Positions 44,807 through 54,224 of a DNA stretch of 64,000 bases are shown here, piece by piece; position 1 is the stretch's first letter; each line of letters opens with the position of its first letter. The DNA lies in the NCBI RefSeq assembly GCF_000518665.1, contig NZ_JAEA01000006.1, forward strand, positions 1 through 64,000, read 5' to 3'. The position numbers and the translations under genes were made by a program. The notes beneath the pieces are model-generated. The model searched no databases and was not told the origin of the DNA. It saw only the letters and a program-made list of their open reading frames with translations. The DNA is from Microvirga flocculans ATCC BAA-817 (lineage in GTDB: Bacteria > Pseudomonadota > Alphaproteobacteria > Rhizobiales > Beijerinckiaceae).

Positions 44807-44953
44807 CGCCTTACCCCGCATCATCGCGCAATCGCCCCTTCGGTCTTAGAATACCTCACAAACCTCCTGGTTTCTTTAGGCAAGTCAGAACAACAGGCAC
44901 GCTACCGGCCTCCTCCGCCATGAGCTTCGGACTTGCCCTGTCGAACACCGTCC

Positions 44954-45120
44954 TAACCCTCCTCCCCCACGAGCCTCGGGCTTGCCCGAGACTCGTCTTG
45001 CACAACGCGGGCTGTCCTCCCCCTTGTTGGGAGGAGGTGGAGGAGGGGGTGTAAGCGATAGCCTATCAAGGTCAAGCGTCGGCACCCCCGCCCTGACCCT
45101 CCCCACAAGGGGGAGGGAAA
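44954..45120. repeat. Intergenic stem-loop array
   Basis: Three stem-loops: CTCGGG/CCCGAG at 44975-44990, CCTCCC/GGGAGG at 45016-45034 and CCCTCCCC/GGGGAGGG at 45097-45117. The sequence resembles GC-rich extragenic repeats of Rhizobiales. The whole interval 44807-45342 has no gene that I can support. Confidence 0.6.
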
Positions 45121-45148
45121 GCGCATCCAACGGTTTTATTAGATACTC

Positions 45149-45246
45149 CTAGAGCATCGTGCGGACCCTAGCGATGCTCTCAACTCAGGAAGAATGCACC
45201 GGATCCGATCCCAAAAGTGCAAGTCCACTTTTCTCGTCCGATGCTT
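45149..45246. repeat. Extragenic palindromic repeat, inverse orientation
   Basis: Begins CTAGAGC and carries a perfect 9-bp hairpin AGAGCATCG/CGATGCTCT (45151-45180). The second half shares a 23-nt core (45209-45231) with the repeat at 39.4 kb, in opposite orientation. Confidence 0.7.
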
Positions 45247-45294
45247 TAGCCAGCAATCGCGTTGCGTCAATGAACTGGCGGACCACAAAAGAAA

Positions 45295-45318
45295 AACCCC
45301 GGTGTTGCCACCGGGGTT
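45295..45318 (-). terminator. Rho-independent terminator after the porin gene
   Basis: Ten-base stem AACCCCGGTG/CACCGGGGTT with a 4-nt loop. On the minus strand it is followed by TTTTTCTTTT, 25 bp beyond the porin stop codon. Confidence 0.95.
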
Positions 45319-45342
45319 CTCCTGTCCAATCAGACGAGCCGA

Positions 45343-46542
45343 TTAGAAGTCGCGCTGGATGCGCAGACGGCCTTCCCAGGAATCGTCGCCGCGCAGCAGC
45401 GGGCTGCGAGGATCGAGATTGGAGTAGAGGGCCTCGACACCGATATCCAGGCCGGAAACCGGCGACCAGATCAGGTTCGAACCGACGCGCCACTCGTTGA
45501 AGTCCACGGCGGTGGCAGGAGCACCGGCGCTGTACTCGACGCGAGCATAGGAGCCGAACACGCTCTGACGGATCGTCGGGGTCCAGAAGTGGTTGATGCC
45601 ACCGGCGATGGACCAGCCGGAACCGGACTTGATGTCGCCGTCGGCGCCGATATAGGCATCGTAGACCAGAGCGGACGAGGAGCCGGCGGCCACATCGGGA
45701 TCGAACCCGAGATAGCCGAGAGCGCCGTCGGCATAGGTGGCGGCGAGCCAAAGGGCGTCGCCCTCAGCCAGCATCGGCAGGTTCACGCTGACCTGACCGG
45801 ACAGGGCCCAGCCATACTCGGTATCGGCGAACTGACCGCCGACCGGGATGTTGCTGCGCAGCTGGTGCACGACGCCGGAGAGCTGAGCCGAACCCCAGGT
45901 GCCGGCATACTTCACGTTACCGACCACGTCAGGCATCCGCTGACCGAAGCTGCCGAGAGCGTCCGACGCATAGGTGCCCTCTTCGAGCGACAGCGAGGCC
46001 GAGAAGCCGTTGCCGAACGAGAAGGTGTAGGCGAGCAGGTTCACGTCGGGGAAGTCGTAGAAGCGGACCGTGCCCCAGTTCTCGTTCGGGATGTCGCTGT
46101 TCGTGAAGAACGAGGTGACGCGACCGGCGGTCAGGCCGCCGAACTGGATGAAGGCCTGAGCGATATCCGGCGAGGAGGACACGCCGCCGCCAGCGTAGAC
46201 GCCGGTGTTACGGGTGATTTCCATGCGCACGAAGGAGCGCAGGAGGCCGTAAGCTGTGGCGGTGCGGGCGTCGAGCTGGACGCGGCCGCGAGCGCGGAAG
46301 CCGATCGAGTCGTCACGGCGGCTCTGCGGCTCGAGGTACTGATACTCGGCGCGGACACGGCCGCCGACGCGCAGGCAGGTTTCCGTGCCCGGGATGTAGA
46401 AGAAGCCGGCTCCGTAGGTGGAGCAGACGCGCACGTATTCGACGGCAGCAGCCTTCTTCGAGGGAAGGTCGGCGGCCTGTGCCCCTGCGGCAGCCGCGAG
46501 ACCCGCGACCGATCCGAGGAAGAGGCTCTTTGCGAGCTTCAT
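45343..46542 (-). CDS. Rhizobiales-type outer-membrane porin
   Basis: A 399-residue outer-membrane beta-barrel. The signal peptide ends GAQAA, and the mature start DLPSKKAAAVEYVRVCSTYG is the hallmark of Omp2-type porins of this order. FYIPGTETCLRVGGRVRAEY and a C-terminal aromatic (RIQRDF, last residue Phe) fit outer-membrane insertion. Two cysteines near the N-terminus are typical. ATG 46542 has GGAGA upstream and a strong terminator follows. It should form a general diffusion pore. Confidence 0.93.
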   Translation of the reverse strand: MKLAKSLFLGSVAGLAAAAGAQAADLPSKKAAAVEYVRVCSTYGAGFFYIPGTETCLRVGGRVRAEYQYLEPQSRRDDSIGFRARGRVQLDARTATAYGLLRSFVRMEITRNTGVYAGGGVSSSPDIAQAFIQFGGLTAGRVTSFFTNSDIPNENWGTVRFYDFPDVNLLAYTFSFGNGFSASLSLEEGTYASDALGSFGQRMPDVVGNVKYAGTWGSAQLSGVVHQLRSNIPVGGQFADTEYGWALSGQVSVNLPMLAEGDALWLAATYADGALGYLGFDPDVAAGSSSALVYDAYIGADGDIKSGSGWSIAGGINHFWTPTIRQSVFGSYARVEYSAGAPATAVDFNEWRVGSNLIWSPVSGLDIGVEALYSNLDPRSPLLRGDDSWEGRLRIQRDF

Positions 46543-46821
46543 GTGGTTCTCCAAAAAAGTCTGGGTACATGACCCATATACGATTGTGACAATATCCAGA
46601 GCATGACGCGATGCAACCACCTCAAGCGCGCTGTGCGCCCGTTGCACGGGCAAAGTGATGAAAAGATAAGCATTTTCAGAGCCGCCGAAGATTTATTCGG
46701 CGCAGTGTGTCATAATTTCAACACATCTTGGATGCTCGACGGTAGCCTTCCGCACGGCATGGGCGTGGCCGAGTCGAGGCCACTGCCTGCTCCTCGAAGC
46801 CGGGTTGCGGCGAGGCGCCGT

Positions 46822-47127
46822 TCAGTCGTCGAACAGGAAGTCGGCATCGCGGCATCGATAGCCGACAAGGCATTGGGGCGTATCCCGCGTCGGCACGAGG
46901 GCAGGTTCGATCGTCTCGTTGATCTCGCAGAAACGCTGATCCCGGACATAGCGGTCGTAGGTATAGGTCCCTGTCCCGAGCACGATCGCGCCGCGCGAGA
47001 GAACGAGATTGCGGGCCTGGTTGCAGGTCATGCCCGGCGTCATGGGCCGGGACTGCGCATAGGCGCCGGAAGCGGACATCGCCATGGCCAGGACGAACGA
47101 TACTCTTCTCATGATGCCAATTCTCAT
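46822..47127 (-). CDS. Small secreted cysteine-containing protein, paralogue of 41079-41396
   Basis: A 101-residue protein. A signal peptide ends YAQ, then SRPMTPGMTCNQARNLV, GAIVL, TYTYDRYV and TPQCLVGYRC, matching the protein at 41079. The start at 47127 has GAGAGG eight bases upstream. The conserved pattern suggests a small disulfide-bonded secreted domain of unknown function. Confidence 0.75.
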   Translation of the reverse strand: MRIGIMRRVSFVLAMAMSASGAYAQSRPMTPGMTCNQARNLVLSRGAIVLGTGTYTYDRYVRDQRFCEINETIEPALVPTRDTPQCLVGYRCRDADFLFDD

Positions 47128-47202
47128 GCCGATGCCTCTCCGCTCGAAGCGAGGACTGCATGACAACGCGCAAGGCCGAGCTTTGTTACGGCGCGCCGGG
47201 GC

Positions 47203-47508
47203 TCAGAGCATCGGCTGCAGGCGGCGCGCAACTTCGACGGCAGTGCCGTAATCGATCTTGCCGGAGCCGAGCACCGGAATGGTCGACACGAAGATGGAGC
47301 GCGGCACCCAAAGCTCCGGGAAGCCCTGGGCTTTGGCATAGGCCAGCAGCTCGTCCCTGTCGGCATCCGCCTTTTCGGTGATGAGGACGATCTGTTCTCC
47401 CTTGCGCGTGTCGGGCAGAGCGACAACCACATGGTTGAAATCGGGCCAGAGGGCCTGAACCGTCGCCTCGATGGCCCCGAGGGAGATCATCTCGCCGCCG
47501 ATCTTTTT
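47203..47508 (-). pseudogene. aas: C-terminal fragment of acyl-ACP synthetase / acyltransferase (aas)
   Basis: Only the last 102 codons remain. The first readable residues KKIGGEMISLGAIEATV are the conserved A8 motif of adenylate-forming enzymes (normally FAKIGGEMISL), preceded by a TGA and foreign sequence. The rest matches the C-terminal lid domain of Aas, including the catalytic Lys in GSGKIDYG. The upstream nine-tenths of the gene is absent from this window. The cut is next to a tyrosine recombinase gene. Confidence 0.8.
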
Positions 47509-47518
47509 TCACACATTA
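47500..47518. other. Junction between aas remnant and integrated element
   Basis: The aas reading frame ends at 47504-47509, and 8 bp further the recombinase gene stops on the same strand. This is the likely site of integration (att), although its partner was not found. Confidence 0.5.
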
Positions 47519-49171
47519 CTCTTTTTTAGGGACAATGTGAAGGAAGGGAGCGTCACCGAAGCTAAACGGAGCAGGGGTGCCACCAGTGGGGATTGTGGAC
47601 GGAACGGCATAGTCCGGATCCTCCAGGATGGCGCTCACCAGGGCGTCGATGGCAGGGACACCGCCCCCCCGGCGCTCGACCAGCCGGGCGACGTTGGCGT
47701 AGAATTCCGGCGGTATCCGGCGGTGGTGCGCCGCCATCGCGTTCACGACATGCCGCATGGCCCGGAGCGCGGACTTGGATCCGGTCTTGAAGTACGCCAT
47801 CCGGCCGAGATCGAGATAGTGGCGGCACGTCGTGGTCGGTCTGGCATGCCCGAGCGCTTCGGCCACCCTGTCGAGCACGAAGTTCTCGACACGCTGGTCC
47901 CAGCGGAACCCGTTGTCAGCGAAGGCCTCGGCCCACAGGCGCTCGGCGAGTTTCGTGGCAAAATACGCGCGGAGCCGATGGCCGCTCCCCGGGATCACAC
48001 ACTTGTTGAAAGCGTGCTTGAGGAGGTTGCCGATCGCGTCGGCTTCCAGAGGGCCTCTTGTCTTCTCGGACAGGAAGATCTCCGGCGGGCCCGGCGGCTG
48101 CAAGGCATTGCTCCACCGCAGAAGCTGGTCCCTCCGGACATCCCAGATACCGATCGCCAAGAGGTCCCGGACAAGGTCGATTGGGAACGGCACCTCCCGA
48201 GTGACCTGCCCCTTCCCCGTCACCGTGATGTAAATGTTCGTGCGGTGGCGTCGCTCCAGCCGCTCGAGCCCGTCCAGGACGGCCTGCCGGCCCTGGGCCC
48301 AGTTCGCGACCGCATCGAGGTTTGCGAGTTGCGGCTGCCAACCAGCGCGGACAGCCTCCGCCCTATTCTCGGGCTTTGGAACCTTGATCCCCTCCTTCGC
48401 CAGCCCAGCCTCCAATGCCAACACCGACAATCTCACCACCTCATCGCGCCTGAGACCGGCTTCGGCCTCCGTACGTCCGATGAGCCAGTTCCGATCACCA
48501 AGAGCCGGGCCGTCGGCGGAACTCCGCAGATACCCCAACACAGACGCCACCCCCGTGTCGTCGGGGGTGGGTCGTCTCGTGACCTTCCGTCCTGAGGGTT
48601 CCGCGCAACGCCACACCCGGACGCTGCCGTGCGCGGTGGCTTGGGGCGGGATGCTGGCGCCGCCGCGCCCCTTTCCCCGGTCCGCAGCCCGGTAGGTGAT
48701 GGGTCCTTTCGCGCCGACCAGTTCCCTGTCCAGCAACATCGCTTGGGCCGCGCTCTCATAGAACGTGAACACGGTCGAGAGTTTGCGGCCGATGCGCCGG
48801 TCGGACAAGAGATCCTTGCTACGGCGAGCATCCGCCCCGAGCTTCTTGTTCACCTCCTTCAACCGCTCGCGCATCTCCTTCATCCGCTCGCGCCAGTCGA
48901 TCATGACTTGGTCGTCGACTTCGTCCCAGCGGCATCCCCGGCCTTCAAGATACGCCCACCACTCCCGCAGGATGTATGCCTCGTCCCGCATGGACGAGAT
49001 CGCGGTGCGCTTGTAGCGGAACGACCATCCGAAAAAGCGGAGGAGCGGCTCGCTGACGGATCCGTCGCGCTCGCAGATGATCGGGAGGCCCGGAGCTCGC
49101 TCCCCAGACCACTTGAAGTCGTCCGGTGCGAAGATCATGCGGTAGTCCTCGGGACTGTGTTGAGACGCCAT
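47516..49171 (-). CDS. Tyrosine site-specific recombinase
   Basis: A 551-residue integrase. The catalytic Arg is in AGLRRDEVVRLSV (about residue 238), the HxxR box in GHRLRAYFATKLAE (about 397), and the third box LGHARPTTTCRHYLDL carries the His and, near residue 449, the Tyr nucleophile. It is longer than most phage integrases, with an extended N-terminal region that has no other domain I recognise. Adjacent to a truncated aas gene, so it probably catalysed the insertion. Confidence 0.88.
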   Translation of the reverse strand: MASQHSPEDYRMIFAPDDFKWSGERAPGLPIICERDGSVSEPLLRFFGWSFRYKRTAISSMRDEAYILREWWAYLEGRGCRWDEVDDQVMIDWRERMKEMRERLKEVNKKLGADARRSKDLLSDRRIGRKLSTVFTFYESAAQAMLLDRELVGAKGPITYRAADRGKGRGGASIPPQATAHGSVRVWRCAEPSGRKVTRRPTPDDTGVASVLGYLRSSADGPALGDRNWLIGRTEAEAGLRRDEVVRLSVLALEAGLAKEGIKVPKPENRAEAVRAGWQPQLANLDAVANWAQGRQAVLDGLERLERRHRTNIYITVTGKGQVTREVPFPIDLVRDLLAIGIWDVRRDQLLRWSNALQPPGPPEIFLSEKTRGPLEADAIGNLLKHAFNKCVIPGSGHRLRAYFATKLAERLWAEAFADNGFRWDQRVENFVLDRVAEALGHARPTTTCRHYLDLGRMAYFKTGSKSALRAMRHVVNAMAAHHRRIPPEFYANVARLVERRGGGVPAIDALVSAILEDPDYAVPSTIPTGGTPAPFSFGDAPFLHIVPKKE

Positions 49172-49648
49172 GACCTCCCCGCTTCTCCGCCCATGAACCT
49201 CCGGCTGAAGATAGAGCGCCTAGTGCGTAATGCGAAGCGTCGCCGCCGGCGCTCCCAAGCCGGCTGCTTCGCGCCTGGTCAGACGCCTATCCAAAGCAGG
49301 GGCCCAGACCTAGCTTAACGACCCTCAGCCGGGGAGACAGGGTAAGTGTTCAGATGACGGATGGCCAACCAGCAGATGACAAGGCTGACGCAACACCGTA
49401 GCCCTTGAATGGCAGGACCAGGACGTCCTCCCAAACCGCTGCGGTCCCGGCGATCTCCTCCTGGTTGGGCACGGTCCTCGCTAGCAACCGGTGCCTCTGA
49501 CGCCTCCGAAGCAGCCACGGCACACCCCGCCGCCCCCCCCGGCGTCCGCGATGGCTGATTAGAACCGGAGAGAACCTCCGTCGCATGGTCACCTCACAAA
49601 AGAGGCCGCGATCGATGTGGGGCATGAAGCCGCCACTGTATGGCCCCT
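49172..49648. other. Intergenic region with one doubtful small frame
   Basis: This 477-bp interval on the island lacks a recognisable gene. A 78-residue frame at 49350-49586 on the minus strand has GAGGTG upstream of its ATG, but an Arg-rich, low-complexity start, so I did not call it. Confidence 0.4.
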
Positions 49649-50341
49649 TTAGGCGGGGAAGTTCCGGTCCGCCGCCCGAAACCGGCGCATGACGCTCCGG
49701 AACCGCGTGTCCCAGCCCGAGGCGGCTAGCGCCGACAGGATCCCTGGCATGTTCGATCCGAAGAGGAAGGCGGTCCTGACGAATGGAACTCCCAGACCCT
49801 CAAGGTGCCTGACCAGCATACCGGATGCATACTCAAATCCGGGAGCGGCATGACCGGAGAGGATCACGAACTCAACCCTGTCCATCAGGGATCGCACCTG
49901 GGCGTCCGGGCGGTCCTCGAGACAGAGGACGTGAGCGAGGTGTCGGTCGATCGCAGCCTTCGGGACCGCGCGACGCAGCCGGGCCTTGTCGCGCGGCGGG
50001 ATCTTGTCCGACAGGCCGATCGGGAGGGCGTCGGCGAAGACCAGAGGCGCAGCCTGGGCGGCATGAAACACACGCTTGATGGCTGCCGTCGTCATCCCGG
50101 GAACGCCGCTGTAGCGAGCGGCCAATCCCGCCGCCGAATTCCAGAAGCCGCATCTAGGACTGCCCCTGAAATCGTATGTGCCTGCTCCTGGGCTGACAGG
50201 CTTGTCGACCTGGGGCTCGCGGCCAATCACCAGGATCAGAGGAAACGACCTTGCGACCGTCTCCCCATAGTAGAGGAACGACGGATGGAGGAGGTCGGCT
50301 CCTGCTGGCGTCTCCACCCCAGCAGCATCACGTTTGTTCAT
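49649..50341 (-). CDS. Uracil-DNA-glycosylase-superfamily-like protein
   Basis: A 230-residue protein starting at 50341 with AGGGAG five bases upstream. The region LILVIGREPQVDK followed by GTYDFRGSPRCGFWNSAAG resembles motif A of uracil-DNA-glycosylase-like enzymes. LSGHAAPGFEYASG sits where these have the HPS loop. Similarity is limited and the catalytic role is unproven. It lies 133 bp downstream of the large helicase gene on the same strand, and may work with it. Confidence 0.5.
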   Translation of the reverse strand: MNKRDAAGVETPAGADLLHPSFLYYGETVARSFPLILVIGREPQVDKPVSPGAGTYDFRGSPRCGFWNSAAGLAARYSGVPGMTTAAIKRVFHAAQAAPLVFADALPIGLSDKIPPRDKARLRRAVPKAAIDRHLAHVLCLEDRPDAQVRSLMDRVEFVILSGHAAPGFEYASGMLVRHLEGLGVPFVRTAFLFGSNMPGILSALAASGWDTRFRSVMRRFRAADRNFPA

Positions 50342-50474
50342 GGGAACTCCCTGGCGGAGCGGAGGACCCGCCCGGAGACCATGACGCGCCGCGACGTCCT
50401 GCCCGGGCCAGTTCCGCGACAAGGCCGCCTGTATTCGAAGCCCCCATGCCCCTGGTTCGGAAGCGGCCGTGCTC

Positions 50475-53400
50475 TCATGACACACGCATCCGCGGCAGAA
50501 GCCGGGCCATCTCGCTGAAGTTCGGGATCCCAGACCAGGCGCCGTATGAACCGACCACATAGAGGTTCTGCTTCGCGCGCGTGACGGCCACGTTGAGGAT
50601 ATTAGGTCCCGAGCCCGCCCAACTCCGCGCGCCATGCTGGCCCGCGTTCGGAGCGCCGAGCAGGAGGATCACCGTCTCGGCCTCGCGGCCCTGGAAGGTA
50701 TGGATCGTCCCGACGCGATCGCGTGCCCACTCGTCGGGCTGTGCCTGAAACGTCGAGAAGACGTCCCGCTCCCGTTCCAGCCGCCGGCGCATCTCCTGCT
50801 CGACGATCTTGAACGGCGTGATCACGAAGATGTCCGGCGATGTGATGCCGGCTGCAGCGACAGCCCTCAGCATCCGCACGACGATCTCGCCCTCGTCAGG
50901 ACACCACTTGGTCTCCGCCGTCCCGTCGATGTCGAACCAGCAGGACTGGCCCAGGAGCCTACCGACGGGCCCAGGATCCTTCGGTTTCGGGGCATGCACC
51001 ATCTCGCCGGCATAGGCGATCTCGTTGGAGATCCTGAACATGGGATCCTGGCAGCGGCGATGCACCAGCAGCGGCACCCCGACCGTCCGCCTGCCCTGCT
51101 CCGACCGGAACGACGCCTTCGTCTTGGAGGCCTTGTCCGCGAGCGTCTGCGCGGAGGCGATCGCCGCCGCCCATTCGGCCATGTCGACCTTGAAGAACGT
51201 GCAGATCTCGGCGGTGAGGCGGTCGGGCAGCGAGACCACCGGCGGGATCTGGAGCGGATCCCCGATAACGATGGACCGCTTCGCCCGCATGATCGCCCCG
51301 ACGGCAGCCTGCGGCAGCGCCTGCCCGGCCTCGTCGATCAGGAGCCATCCCAGACTACTCGGCTTCAGGTCGCCGAGCATCCGGTCGACGGACGCGAACG
51401 TGGTCGACACGACCGGGATGACCATGAAGAGCGTGGACCATAGGTCGCCCAGCAGCGCCTTCTTCTCCTCCTCTGGGAATGCCCCCGCCGTGAAGGCGCT
51501 CATCAGGGCACCCAGGTTATGCTGCACCTTCTGGGCCGAGGCGTCGACAAACGCCTTCTGGACCTCCAGGGCAGCCATGAAGAGTTCCTCGCGCTTGCGT
51601 TGGAAGGCGTCAGGCAGCCACGGAGCCGTCAGATGGATCTTCTCGTGATCGCCGCCGAAGAAGCCCTGGTCGATGAGCCTGTCCCCGATCTCCGCCCGGC
51701 CCTGGTCGACCGTCTGCTGTAGCCGGGATACGAGATCCCTCTGGCCTGCGAGGTCCTTCGCCGAGGCCGAGACTCTGCTGGCTAAGGCATCGGAGGCGGC
51801 AAGGGCGTCGACCCTCGACCTCTCTGCCGCCGCCGCCCTTCCCTGGGCTTCCCTCGTACGGTCGGCAAGTTCCTTCGCCTCCCTCGACCACTGCTTCCAG
51901 CTGGCGGTGCCGAACAGACGCGCGAAGAATCCGGGGCGCAATAAGGCATGGCTCGCCTGGGCGGTCTCCTGGCGCCTGGCCTGATCGGCCTGCTTCGCGT
52001 GTTCGGAGGTGCGCACATCGAGGACGCGTCTGGCGTCCGCACCCTGCCGCTCAAGCGCTACGTGCTGCTCCTCGAGCTTGGCGAGCTTGTCACGCTCTCC
52101 GGGCAGGCGTTGGCAGGTGGCACGCAGCTCCTCCATGCGCTTGAGCTCGGCCTCGACCTCCCGCGTCAGCGCCTTGAACCGGGATCTGGCCTTGCGCCAG
52201 CGCGCAGCGGCCGCATCTCCGGATGCAGGCTGCTCCCGGACGACCACCTCGGGCGTGCGCCGTTCGATCACCCGGTCCGTGACGGGATCCTTGATCTCGC
52301 GGACGACAGACTCCCCCTTGGCGGCCTTGAGATAGACGCGGAAGCCAAACTCCTCGTCCCACCAGAACTTCTGCTGAAAGGCGGCCCGGTTCTTCGCGTT
52401 GCCAAGCACGGCGGCGATCAGGCCCCAGGTCTCGACGGCCTTGATGTCGGCATCCACATCGTCGTCATCGAGTCCGACGGAGTTCGCGAGGCGGTCGCTG
52501 ATCGAGCGGAAGTAGGCGACCTCGGTCGGCCGGCCGAACTCCTTCTTCAGAGGCAGCTCGCGGCTGACGTTCTCGACAGCCTTATTGTTGCTCGACGCGA
52601 CCAGGATCTCGTGCCCCTTGAGTCTGGGATCGAGCCGGTAGAGGTGGAGGAAGGCGTTGCCTCCAACTGAGATCTTCTGTCCCGAACTGGTGAAGGCCGA
52701 AGCCGGATCATCGAACCGCACCATGGCGGCGGCGCGGTCGACGACGCAGCTCGCGACCAGGTCGCGCAGCAGCGTGGTCTTTCCGGTGCCGGGCGGGCCG
52801 TTGACGCCCATGATGCCACCGCCGCCTCCAAGCTCGGACCGGGCCAGGTTTACGGCGGCCTGCTGGAGCAGCACGAGCGGGTGACCACCCTGTGACGGCC
52901 AGCGCGACGGAGGGATCTGGGCCGGGGCGACCGCAGGCTCGATGAGCTTCAGGTCGGCGAGGACATCCTCGGTCTTGCCGGGATGCTCCATGCCGAGATA
53001 GCGCCGCAGGCCCGGACCGGCGTTGCCGTTGCCTACGAGTTCAGACGCCCTGGCGAGGTCGGCCAGGAAGAAGGAGTTCAGGAGCGACGCCTCCGGCGGC
53101 GTCTTGGACTTGTAGTAGTGATAGACCCGCAGGGCGAACGTCGGCTTCTCGACGAGGTGTGTGGGAAGCTGGAACTGCGCGACGAGCCAATCGTGCGCCC
53201 GCCGGACGGTGGCCATGTCCAGCGGCAGCGGCCTCCCGTCGGCGTCCCTGCGCCGCACGATCTGGTCGACACGGTCGAGCAGGGTCCGTTCGACCCGCGG
53301 CCATGCACCGAGTCCCCCGAGGTTGAGCTTCAGGGCATGCGGCAGGGCCCACGCGAAGGAGGACACGGCGATAGCGTTGTCCTCGAGCACGAAGCCGTCC

Positions 53401-54161
53401 TTGTCCACGAGCACCGCTGCGATCGCCGCCTTCTCCCGCTCCCGGCGGCTGCGCTCCTCGTCGGTCCCGAAGGCCTTCATGAGCTCGTCAGTCGCCCGAT
53501 CCATCGCGATCGCCCCGAGGACCACCTGATAGTAGAGCTTCTTCTTCGGCCTTGAGGTCTCGCCCCGTCCCCACGGCACCTGGCCGGTGGTCAGGTCGGC
53601 AACACACCGGCGGTCGCCGGCGGCCAGATCCTCCGGCTTCTGGTAGGTCTGGGGCGACAGGGCTTCCAGCGCCGTCCATGCGGCGAGCAGGGAACGTGGT
53701 TCGTTAAGGCACTTGGGGCTCGGGAACGTTGGGAGCGGACCCAGGTCCTCTGTCGGAGGAGCTGTCTGCTGCCGCTGAGCCTCTCGCGGTTCCGCCGTCC
53801 TGTGGGAGCGCGGTTCGTCGGCTGGCGGCTCAGGGGCCGGCCGAGGTGGAAAGGGCAGGACGGTGGCGGTCGGCGACGGCTCCGGAGCAGCCCTTCGTGG
53901 CGTCTGGCGCGACGATCCGCCGGCACCCACGGCCTGGACCTCGGCTTTCCTGAGATGCGCCAACGCGCCTTCGACTTCAACCGCTAGGTCCCTGGCCTTT
54001 GGCACGTTGCGATGGTTCAGCTCCTCGGCCAGTGCCTCCAAGACGGCACGGTTCCCGCGAGAGGCTTCGAACAGCGCTTTGAGCTCTGTGATCTTCTTCT
54101 GGAAAAACGGACGTTGCCCCGGCATGCAGCACTCGATCTCATACGGCTTTTGGACAGCCAT
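50475..54161 (-). CDS. Large SF1 helicase (DNA2/UPF1-like) with coiled-coil insertion
   Basis: A 1228-residue superfamily 1 helicase or ATPase. The N-terminal 450 residues hold a short helical region, a Pro-rich linker and a large conserved domain. Walker A is GVNGPPGTGKTTLLRDL near 452. A long charged coiled-coil region follows to about residue 860. Motif II (LLIDEAGQALPQ) is near 942, GTIHTFQGREAETV near 1152 and NVAVTRAKQNLYVVGS near 1190. The start at 54161 was chosen because the conserved N-terminus begins there; the ribosome-binding site is weak. It may process nucleic acid in defence or repair. Confidence 0.85.
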   Translation of the reverse strand: MAVQKPYEIECCMPGQRPFFQKKITELKALFEASRGNRAVLEALAEELNHRNVPKARDLAVEVEGALAHLRKAEVQAVGAGGSSRQTPRRAAPEPSPTATVLPFPPRPAPEPPADEPRSHRTAEPREAQRQQTAPPTEDLGPLPTFPSPKCLNEPRSLLAAWTALEALSPQTYQKPEDLAAGDRRCVADLTTGQVPWGRGETSRPKKKLYYQVVLGAIAMDRATDELMKAFGTDEERSRREREKAAIAAVLVDKDGFVLEDNAIAVSSFAWALPHALKLNLGGLGAWPRVERTLLDRVDQIVRRRDADGRPLPLDMATVRRAHDWLVAQFQLPTHLVEKPTFALRVYHYYKSKTPPEASLLNSFFLADLARASELVGNGNAGPGLRRYLGMEHPGKTEDVLADLKLIEPAVAPAQIPPSRWPSQGGHPLVLLQQAAVNLARSELGGGGGIMGVNGPPGTGKTTLLRDLVASCVVDRAAAMVRFDDPASAFTSSGQKISVGGNAFLHLYRLDPRLKGHEILVASSNNKAVENVSRELPLKKEFGRPTEVAYFRSISDRLANSVGLDDDDVDADIKAVETWGLIAAVLGNAKNRAAFQQKFWWDEEFGFRVYLKAAKGESVVREIKDPVTDRVIERRTPEVVVREQPASGDAAAARWRKARSRFKALTREVEAELKRMEELRATCQRLPGERDKLAKLEEQHVALERQGADARRVLDVRTSEHAKQADQARRQETAQASHALLRPGFFARLFGTASWKQWSREAKELADRTREAQGRAAAAERSRVDALAASDALASRVSASAKDLAGQRDLVSRLQQTVDQGRAEIGDRLIDQGFFGGDHEKIHLTAPWLPDAFQRKREELFMAALEVQKAFVDASAQKVQHNLGALMSAFTAGAFPEEEKKALLGDLWSTLFMVIPVVSTTFASVDRMLGDLKPSSLGWLLIDEAGQALPQAAVGAIMRAKRSIVIGDPLQIPPVVSLPDRLTAEICTFFKVDMAEWAAAIASAQTLADKASKTKASFRSEQGRRTVGVPLLVHRRCQDPMFRISNEIAYAGEMVHAPKPKDPGPVGRLLGQSCWFDIDGTAETKWCPDEGEIVVRMLRAVAAAGITSPDIFVITPFKIVEQEMRRRLERERDVFSTFQAQPDEWARDRVGTIHTFQGREAETVILLLGAPNAGQHGARSWAGSGPNILNVAVTRAKQNLYVVGSYGAWSGIPNFSEMARLLPRMRVS

Positions 54162-54224
54162 TCTATGAGATCTCAGCCGTGAAGCTCCGCGTGTCAATTC
54201 CACCTCAGGTCCCGCTGCGTATTC

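Noticed and set aside
49350-49586. Small minus-strand frame with GAGGTG upstream
   Set aside because: Arg-rich beginning and lack of any homologous pattern; the ribosome-binding site alone is not enough.
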